Shown here piece by piece: positions 57,030-64,000 of a stretch of 64,000 nt of DNA. How positions within the stretch are numbered: position 1 is the first letter of the stretch; every line of letters starts with the position of its first letter. This DNA comes from Isoetes taiwanensis. Taxonomy: Eukaryota > Streptophyta > Lycopodiopsida > Isoetales > Isoetaceae. The translations under genes were made by a program, and so were the position numbers. The stretch lies in assembly GCA_021234155.1 (NCBI GenBank), contig JAJEKV010000032.1:1323617-1387616 (forward strand), given 5' to 3'. The notes under the pieces are model-generated. The model was not told the DNA's origin. It was given only the letters and a program-made list of their open reading frames with translations, and searched no databases.

Positions 57030-57720
57030 CAAGATGAATCACGAAAACTTCAAAAAGCGATGTCGCGAGAGAAATACCCATGGAAGACTGGATGACCACT
57101 GCGCTCTCAATCCTCGCTATTATCACGATCCCTTCGATGTTATCATCCATCTAATATGGAATAGAGAGCATCAAATGTACATGATAGAAAAGATCACTGG
57201 GGTGCCTGGTGATAATGACTCAGAAGAGTCCCCCTAAATCAATACTTGTCATCTGGATCATATTGTCAATACTTATTTGAAGAGTTCATGATCGTGTATT
57301 TTGTACATTATGCTCGTATATATAGCCAATAATGTTGCGACAGTGCATGTCAATAATTTTGTTCGATATAAGTCTGACTCCATTCATTCAATGGAGAAGG
57401 CATCCATTTGCTATGTCTCGCCACGGTTATTCTTATTACGGGGGTCTACCTTCCCTATAGACTCCATTACTTGCACTATGAAATATAATGATCTTTATAG
57501 ATGTTCTCGGAGGGTATCCCCCTTGATTCCTGGCTGGAAGGGGTAGCAGAGGGTCGAAATCATTCTTCCAACGGGGTTTATCGTGTTGTTATCCACCTTC
57601 ATCGGGTTCCAGAGCGTCACGTCTATGAGATTAATCGCATCACTCAACTTGCTGCTCATGATGATCCCGATTTGCGAATGATCTTACGTGCATTTATGTA
57701 TGCTATGCCTCTTATATGAG
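57030..57720 (+). pseudogene. Two tandem, related, unrecognised segments in element 2
   Basis: 57034-57237 contains HDPFDVIIHLIWNREHQMYM then IEKITGVPGDNDSEES, and 57540-57720 contains NGVYRVVIHLHRVPERHVYE then INRITQLAAHDDPDLR. Aligned, ..V(I/V)IHL.......Y.I..IT......DDP/S.. is shared, so one looks like a duplicate of the other. No family recognised. Confidence 0.4.
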
Positions 57721-57897
57721 TTCTAAATTACATTTACTAGAATATTTCGGACATTCTCTAGTTATAAGTATGTAACCATAAGAGATAGAAATATATGATC
57801 CATCTATTTACCACACATTTTCAATTTGGAAAGCTCTTGGCCATTTTCCTTACATGTAGATTCTAAATTGAGATAAGTATTCTCTTATTATTGTGTG

Positions 57898-58090
57898 TAG
57901 TCACGGTGCGAAATTGCACACCCAAAGGCGTTGGGCTGCTATTTTTCGCGACCGTGGCAGCGGTCTTGAAATAGACCTTTCCACATAATGTGGAATAGTC
58001 ATTTCGCACCGCGGGCCACGGTCGCGAATATTTGTTAGTTGTAAGCACGGACAACACGGTCTTACGCACCGCGGGCCACGGTGCAAGTAA
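57898..58090. repeat. Element-2 palindromes, diverged set
   Basis: TCACGGTGCGAAATTGC (57900), TTCGCGACCGTGGCAGCGG (57945), ATTTCGCACCGCGGGCCACG (58000) and CGCACCGCGGGCCACGGTGC (58066). Confidence 0.8.
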
Positions 58091-58199
58091 AATAGAAGCG
58101 TAAAACAAATTAAAATGAAACCGAAGTTTATGTTCGATATAACAAGAATAGAGATTTCAAACAAGTCTTTGCATTAATTGACAATGGTTACAACTTCAT

Positions 58200-59700
58200 T
58201 TTCTTAGAAACATGTAAGTCATCGGACACTTCGACTTCTTCCAATTAGGACTCCCGCACCGACATCCAACGGTACATAAGGCGAGGAATGGGGCTCCCTC
58301 TCTTCCCAAGTCGGTCCGTTAATTGTAGCCTTATCCATGCCGGACCAATGCAGCTCTCTTTGGCAGCCATAGAATACATACTAAAGCCACCAAAAATATG
58401 CGTGGCGATATCTCTCCTAACGACCACTACTCGTCCGGAATTGGCGATAATGGGATGTGATTACCAATCGAGAGGGCCTTGAGTTTCAAGACCTCTTCCG
58501 GTCCATATGGGCAGTACTTAGAATGGAACACAACGATCTCTCCCTTATAAAGGTAGCCCATATAGTGGGCGATACTTGCATCTCGCCAAGGGTAACTCTG
58601 TCATGTCCGCGCAAAAAATCGCCCACAAAAATCTCTAGCGCAATAAACAATCGTTCTTAGGCACTTAACAAAATAAGCAAACTTATGGTAGCTTACCTCC
58701 ACTTCATCGGATGCAATAACCTCTTTGGTAGAAATGTTGATGGATCGACCTTGAAGAGCTTGATTCGCTCTTTGATACTTGTTTTGCACTATCTTTTTAG
58801 CTTCGATGTACTCGCCTCGAACTTTACTTCGAGACTTCCTTCAAGCCCATTTCGCCATCTCGAACTCTATCAAAAGCATTCTCGGGAGCTATTGAAGTTC
58901 CATCATAAGTTAAGAGATCGCGGAGGTCCCTAGGCACTTCGCTCGAAGTCAATGAAGTCGTCTAGACCAACTTAAAAAGCATAGATTTGTCCAAGGACCT
59001 CATCTTCCCTCAAACCGGTAATGGAAGATATATCGTGGAGAAGAAGATAGTCCTTCCTCCTATGCTAACCGGCAAGGCTTCCGTGACACCCCATCTATCA
59101 AGATTCTCTTCATGCTCGCGTCACGTCTTCATCCTCGTCCCGTCGAGCTTTTCCACCAGTTCCTTCTCTTTCTGCATCAAATACCTCTCTGGTGGTGAGG
59201 TTTCGCAATAGCCTTCACCCGTGGTTCTTCCCTATCGTTGGTGGAAGGTATATATCATGTAAGTAGCAAACATGATGTCAACTGGATATAAATTATCCTT
59301 CCCATCCTTCTCACATAAATTAAACCGGCCGGTCTCTTGAGCGACCTTGAACCTTATCTTGGTCACCTTTGGGAAAAAGCTTCAGAAAGGACTTTAGACT
59401 CAATACAATCTTCCCAGTCGAGGGAGAAGGACGCCGGTTTACGCCGCCACGGCCATGAAACCATGAATGTCGCCCGACCATACGTCCACTTTGTGTTTGT
59501 TAGCCTCGAGATTATATCTATCGTTAGGCGAAGTTGTAGACTAGACTTCGATTATGCGTCACAGGGTTTTCAGTCGTTGAGCGAACTCATCACAGGTGTG
59601 ACGGCCGATACTCGCTTCCTTTCGGCGATCTGGTCATACCATGCACAGGCCCCGTTCCCAAGCTTTCTCTGACCTGCCGTTTGACATTGCGGAATTGTAG
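58200..59700 (-). pseudogene. Decayed unrecognised frames, element 2
   Basis: Minus-strand reading near 59330-59230 gives LCEKDGKDNLYPVDIMFATY then MIYTFHQR, and near 59190-59040 gives ERYLMQKEKELVEKLDGTRM then RWGVTEALPVSIGGRTIFF. They look like one coiled, charged protein interrupted by stops. No family recognised. Confidence 0.3.
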
Positions 59701-59754
59701 CGCCTCCTTTAGTGCAATAAAAAACCTGATCGCCTAAAAGTAAGTGCCTGCGAG

Positions 59755-59995
59755 CTGACGGCGCGAAACTAAAATGTCTTAAGTGTCCTGACGAGAAATA
59801 TGTCGCACCGTGGCCACGGTGCGAAACAAATATAAACCCCAAAGACAACAATAAGGTATTCGCGACCGCGGGCCACGCATGCGATATTTTCTAAAAAAGA
59901 AGGCCAAATTTATATACTACACCGTGGCCACGGTGCAAAACTACACAACACGACTACACGAACTCCACATATTTCGCACGGTGGCCACGGTGCTA
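59755..59995. repeat. Element-2 palindromes, right set
   Basis: TCGCACCGTGGCCACGGTGC at 59803 (flanks extend to GAAAC), TTCGCGACCGCGGGCCACGC at 59859, CACCGTGGCCACGGTGCAAA at 59920 and TTCGCACGGTGGCCACGGTG at 59972. Confidence 0.85.
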
Positions 59996-60019
59996 TCTTT
60001 GCAAAAGGATATAAGTTAT

Positions 60020-60062
60020 TGGCAAACAACACTGGGATTTGAACCCAGTAACACCATTGTTA
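60020..60062 (-). ncRNA. tRNA T-arm-like remnant
   Basis: On the minus strand CTGGGTTCAAATCCCAG forms a 5-bp stem with a 7-base TTCAAAT loop, matching a tRNA T arm and B box. No D arm or acceptor partner was found. A tRNA-derived or SINE scrap, or chance. Confidence 0.3.
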
Positions 60063-60169
60063 TTTATTTGTTTAACTGTTTTCACTTAAAGAAAGTACAA
60101 CATGAGGCATACAGAGCTTTGTTGTATACAATTCTTCCCTACGTTTTCCTACCTTGACACCATCCACCA

Positions 60170-61640
60170 AAAATGGAAGACGTTTAAGTCACATTCGATT
60201 CCAAAATAATTTTTACATCAAATAAAGACCATGCTTCTTCGACTTTTAAAGTTTTAAACAATTGACCACTTTTGAAGATAGCAATGTCAATGACCATGAG
60301 AATGGGTACCATCAAAGATCGCCTTGTTCCCTTTCGAACCCACGCCCATCTGCTCCCTTCTTTTACTTCCCTCCATCTTACGTATTTGAAGGTAATGTAA
60401 ACCGCTTTGCTTTCGAATACAATACCGATTCGAATGCTTTCTTTCTTTATCCCCGTGACTTTTGTACCTTCTCAACTCCTTCATGCATCGGGATGACCAT
60501 TCATCACATAAAATGTCATCCGTAAAACAACCGACAATCACTTACAATAAAACATTTTTGAAGTCTTCTTGACATTCTCGACATTCTTAAACAAGGTAAT
60601 AAACATATCGATGGGTACATTTACTTTCCGCGTGTCCACGGACTCCACCTTTCTCCTTCAAAGCACCGAAAATTTCTGTGACAATTTCAGCTTGGCAAGA
60701 AACGTAGAACCGGAATCCATTGGGCAGGAACTAAGCTGTGGATAATGGGGCAATGGTAAGTCCACAATTTTGCCTTCCGAGGATAATACTCATATTTTAA
60801 GAACCAAATCCCCTTTCCCCCTTGGTTTGCACTTACGCTTGACATTCAAAAGCAAGGATCCAATATCATAATAGAAAGCACGGAAGATGCTTGTGATAGA
60901 ACTTCGATGGTTCCGTGTCCAAAGACATCGGAAATATAGAGCCCCGAGATACCGTAAACCCAATTAGTTGATTTATTCAAAATATAATGAATGACGGATT
61001 AGCACGGATATAATGAAACTCACAATTCGCGCACAAAGCTCGTGGAAATTACGCCGAGATCTTATCTTTTCTTTTCTCATGTGCGTCCGGTGTGTATAGG
61101 TGTCCGACCTTGATATATACTTCCCTCTCACCTCGAACGAACAACAATAGCCTTCCAATGGCTTGAAATAACATTTCTCCCCGCCTTTGATCACCCGATG
61201 AGGACCTCTCGAAAGGTGGCGATTCGGATTGTCACTTTAAGCTCCCAAGAAATATATTGAAGCGGCAAATCGTTCTCAAACCTGGATGAGGTAATCGCCA
61301 TCCGAAATGAACCGGCAAATTAATTAGATCAAACGGTCCCGAATCGGATGAGCTCATGAGAACTAGAAGGATTGAAAGCATTAGCAAACCCGGATGGAGA
61401 GACGCGAAAAGAAGAGCCGCTGAGGAAGGGGGTACTTATAGACACCCCAACATTTGGTAATTCGTATGGAATAATTTGTAATTATTACTTCCCTACCGAA
61501 CCTCCGTAGGGTGTAGATAAGGATAATGCCGAACCTGTACCTTGACGACACCGGCATGGGAAGGGAGGCATGGATGAAGAAAAGCCCAGACACCCGGATT
61601 CTCATTGGCCAGCGATTTCCATGCCGGCATCGAGCTTGGG
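60170..61640. other. Right part of element 2, no gene recognised
   Basis: Frames are short and on both strands (e.g. plus 60262-60525). No domain seen, and no palindromes after 59995. GTACCTTGACGACACCGG and CATGCCGGCATCG near the end are the last GC-rich features. Confidence 0.35.
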
Positions 61641-61665
61641 ACAATAAGTGAACCCAAAAACTCTA

Positions 61666-61825
61666 ATGGTGGCTTGTTGATAAGAGGAAATTGGTGTCTC
61701 ATCCCATGGCCAATACATTCGCCAAAACCCGCCTCTTACTCGCTAAGAAACCGGTTAAAGAGTTGCATTTCTACAATCGGGTCGATCCTCAACTCTTTAG
61801 AAATCTTCACCTAGGCGTGGTTTTT
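61666..61825 (+). repeat. Family-A dispersed repeat, copy 4 (right part)
   Basis: ATGGTGGCTTGTTGATAAGA to TCTTTAGAAATC..CTAGGCGTGG matches copies 1 (minus, 11935-11770) and 3 (32410-32570) and completes the copy interrupted at 49641. Confidence 0.85.
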
Positions 61826-62061
61826 TTTTATATCAAGGGTTAAGAATTTACACACTAAGGTAGTTTTTATTTTATGGGACGATTTCAGGATGATGAATGA
61901 TGTTCATAATGATCTACATTCTTCAATCCAATAACAAACATTGAGAATTCCATTTTGAAAAATCTGATCAACGTCTCAGATCAGGTTTGCGGTGTGATTT
62001 TTACATTCGACAATTTGAACTATTGCAAGAAGTCATGCGGGATAGAGCATCAAGGAGATTC

Positions 62062-62090
62062 AATATTCTCAATGTAACATTGAGAATATT
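62062..62090. repeat. Perfect 13-bp hairpin
   Basis: AATATTCTCAATG, loop TAA, CATTGAGAATATT. AT-rich; probably no function, or a MITE-like relic. Confidence 0.7.
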
Positions 62091-62625
62091 CTCAACAGGA
62101 GCACATTATGCGTATTGCTCTTCAAGTCTTGTCCACGGCATTATGCTTTTACCCATACATGAGTATAATATGCTTGACAGTCATCACACTCCTCAATCAC
62201 AACTATTTGTTATCCTGAAACTAGGGATCATGTTGAACTCGTTTTATGGCTTCAGTTTAGGGGGTTCTCGAGATCTTCCAGTTTATCACACTTATCAATT
62301 GCAGCTATATTAGGGGTCATGTTGAACTCATTTTAAGACGATATGTTTAACAACCTGACAATAGATTCATTTGATTGATTTAATTAAATGGATCCTTGAC
62401 ATCTTCTAGTTTGTTCGGACAACACAAAACCAAAGCATCAAACATCAAGAAAAGTGGATAAGCATTCTTGGTTATGATCCAATCATAGAATGCCATGTGG
62501 CGATCATTCTAATCATGAATGGAAATTGGCTCTCCATTCCTGGCATAACCTGCTGCAACAAGTCGTGGATTCTTGGTCCTTCAGTCAGATCTTTCCTTGA
62601 CGTCGTGGAGCAGTAACAAGTCAGA

Positions 62626-62708
62626 GATTCCTGCTCTAGAATGGGAGCTGGCTACAAGCAGCAACCAGGAGTGTCGTGGTAGCCAGCTCCCATTCCTGAG
62701 CAAAAATC
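62626..62708. ncRNA. Foldback with 30-nt arms, possible MIRNA or MITE hairpin
   Basis: Arms GAATGGGAGCTGGCTAC (62639-62655) and GTAGCCAGCTCCCATTC (62679-62695) are perfectly complementary over 17 bp around a 23-base loop. Outside them GATTCCTGCTCTA pairs with CTGAGCAAAAATC with four mismatches, giving about 30-nt arms. The size is compatible with a plant small-RNA precursor. It lies 270 bp upstream of MSRA5. Confidence 0.45.
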
Positions 62709-62961
62709 CACTCCTTGTTGCTGTTCCACATAACGACATGGTTAACAACCGACAACAGATTTATAGAATGCAGAACATTTTCACGTTCATAGGTTTCCTA
62801 ATGGTCCATCAATGATAACGAGTGAACCTAGACCAGTGGGAGTTGAACCTTGTGGAGTTGAACCTAATGGTGGATCACAGGTAAACATCCCAAATACAAG
62901 CAACCATGCACGACACAATAATTAAAACTGACCGTAGCCTAAACCGAAAGGAAACATAGAA

Positions 62962-63672
62962 ATGGCATCTACCCTTCTTGTGGCGACTCTGTCGATCCTG
63001 ATTTTTGCCAGCAATGGGGTCTCGGCAATCAGAGTGTCGGCAGAAGGTTTTTCCGTTGCCCGAGCACTGCGAAGTAAAGAGGTATCTCTCACAAAACTGC
63101 TGCATTTTGCCATGGGTAGCTTCTGGAGGGCCGAAGCAGTATATGGTTGTGTTCCTGGAGTTGTTAGGACGCGAGTGGGTTATTCCGGAGGCCTAAAGCA
63201 GAATCCCGAGTACCGGAATATTGGGGATCATGCCGAAACAGTCGAGGTACGGAGGAATTTGTTTTGCTTCACATTAGGGTTCGCCTTTGTTTTTTTGTCT
63301 AGTTTGAATGGCATCATATAGTAGAATAAATATATTTCGATCTATGATAGGTGGAATACGATCCAACAATTGTTAGATACGAACAGTTATTAGACATCTT
63401 TTGGTCGAATCATGATTCTACACAAGTATTTGGACAAGGCCCAGACGTTGGTGAGCAATACAGGTACAGCTTGTATATGATATTAACAAGCAAAAAATCA
63501 TTTTCTTTACTCGTGTTTCTTTTCTACCAGGTCAGTTATATTTACTCAGGGGAAGAAGAAGCAAGCCTTGCAGAGTTGAGCAAGGAGAGAACAAGACAAG
63601 AGAGCCAATGCTTTAATAGTTACTGAAATTGAACCTTTGGATACATTTTATGCTGCAGAAGTGGAGCACCAG
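62962..63672 (+). CDS. MSRA5: Peptide methionine sulfoxide reductase A5 (MSRA5-like), 5' exons; exon 3 damaged
   Basis: Exon 1 62962-63246, exon 2 63351-63463 and exon 3 63531-63672, all GT/AG. Residues 1-22 form a secretory signal peptide ([20 protein letters not shown]). Then come [61 protein letters not shown] and [14 protein letters not shown]. MsrA enzymes have GCFW with catalytic Cys. Here GSFW has Ser at residue 53, as in the plant MSRA5 clade, so this is a clade trait and not damage. Exon 3 is damaged: between FTQ and [13 protein letters not shown] the frame must shift one base and back (the original-looking stretch [17 protein letters not shown] lies in another frame), leaving a stop. 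Two compensating indels mean sequencing error or a decaying gene. The C-terminal exons lie beyond the window. Confidence 0.8.
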
Positions 63673-64000
63673 GTAAAAATAAAATCATTTAGTATTTTCT
63701 TTTTTACTTTGTATCTTTATCATCCTTCTTCCACGATCTGTTTGTAGAGCATAAACTTGGTCTGCCTCCTTTCCCAGATCTTTCTTCTGTCCCGTGCCAC
63801 TTCACAACCTTGAATATTTATATAGTTTATGGCAGCATCTTCTGTTGCTTACGCTGCTACTACAAAGAAAATAGCAAAAATATGACCCCTTATACGACGC
63901 AAGTTACATATAAATGAACCTTTTGACATAAGATCCGAATATCTGGCTCCAAAAGAATAATTTTTTCACGTGTAGGTATATCTGCATTAGTCATCAATTG
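63673..64000. other. Intron or downstream sequence of MSRA5
   Basis: Starts with a splice donor (CAGGTAAAAA). No further MSRA5 exon seen before the window ends. Confidence 0.5.

Larger units (their letters stand above)
49642..61665 (+). mobile_element. Element 2: 12.0-kb insertion with CACCGTGGCCACGGTG palindromes
   Basis: Comparison with family-A copies 1 and 3 shows that copy 4 is split here (TTTAGATGGTACG..TGCAT | insert | ATGGTGGCTTGTTGATAAGA). The insert begins TAGAGGTTTGG and its other end, minus strand, begins TAGAGTTTTTGGG, a short imperfect inverted repeat. A 2-bp AT duplication is possible, but the exact edge is uncertain by a few bases. Inside are decayed genes on both strands, with palindromes between them. 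Superfamily unknown: the ends are not CACTA, hAT or LTR type. Confidence 0.65.

Noticed and set aside
60020-60062. Functional tRNA gene on the minus strand
   Set aside because: Only a T arm is present; D arm, anticodon arm and acceptor stem are lacking.
1-64000. Organelle DNA insertion
   Set aside because: No recognisable chloroplast or mitochondrial gene order or rRNA/tRNA set was seen.

Overview
This is nuclear DNA of a land plant with a large, repeat-rich genome. Plant-type spliced genes, an MSRA5-type methionine sulfoxide reductase, a DUF1771-Smr protein and a DUF7869-type transposon support that. A seed-free vascular plant such as a fern or lycophyte is my best guess, but the sequence does not prove it. 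Only three genes look host-like and possibly working: a mitochondrial coiled-coil FMP32/DUF1640 gene (1114-2470, minus, first exon not found), a four-exon Smr-domain gene (14830-16128, minus, complete), and the 5' part of MSRA5 (62962-63672, plus, runs off the window and has a damaged third exon). A ketoacyl-ACP synthase piece and a CYP94-like P450 piece (8.4-9.6 kb) are broken relics.

The rest is nested mobile DNA. LINE remnants of several lineages lie at 4.2-6.3, 13.0, 14.2, 20.6, 32.6-34.2 and 46.8-47.5 kb. A dispersed repeat that I could not classify (family A) occurs four times: minus at 11.8-13.6, plus at 17.6-19.1, 31.6-32.6 and 47.6-49.6 kb, the last resuming at 61.67 kb. A DUF7869 transposon relic covers 22.8-25.2 kb and a solo LTR sits at 48561-49009.

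Two giant insertions dominate the right half. Element 1 (34180-46794, 12.6 kb) has CACTACAA terminal inverted repeats and a 3-bp ATA target duplication, and it splits a LINE reverse transcriptase so cleanly that the LINE reading frame resumes across the excised element. Element 2 (49642-61665, 12.0 kb) splits the fourth family-A copy. A third, less well bounded region (about 26.1-31.4 kb) has the same architecture.

Each giant element has its own short GC-rich palindrome. In element 1 it is CGTCGTTCAACGACG, in element 2 CACCGTGGCCACGGTG, and in region 3 GATCGC..GCGATC. These lie at the ends and/or between internal gene cassettes. Each element also carries broken but recognisable pieces of chromatin or silencing-type genes: a SET-like domain and an intron-containing Argonaute fragment in element 1 (plus a weak RNA-dependent RNA polymerase candidate), a histone H3-like protein in element 2, and a DNA-methylase-like fold in region 3. 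A set of giant DNA transposons that each pair a private palindrome with captured epigenetic genes is the most interesting hypothesis from this window. All captured genes appear decayed here, so any function would have to be tested on intact relatives.
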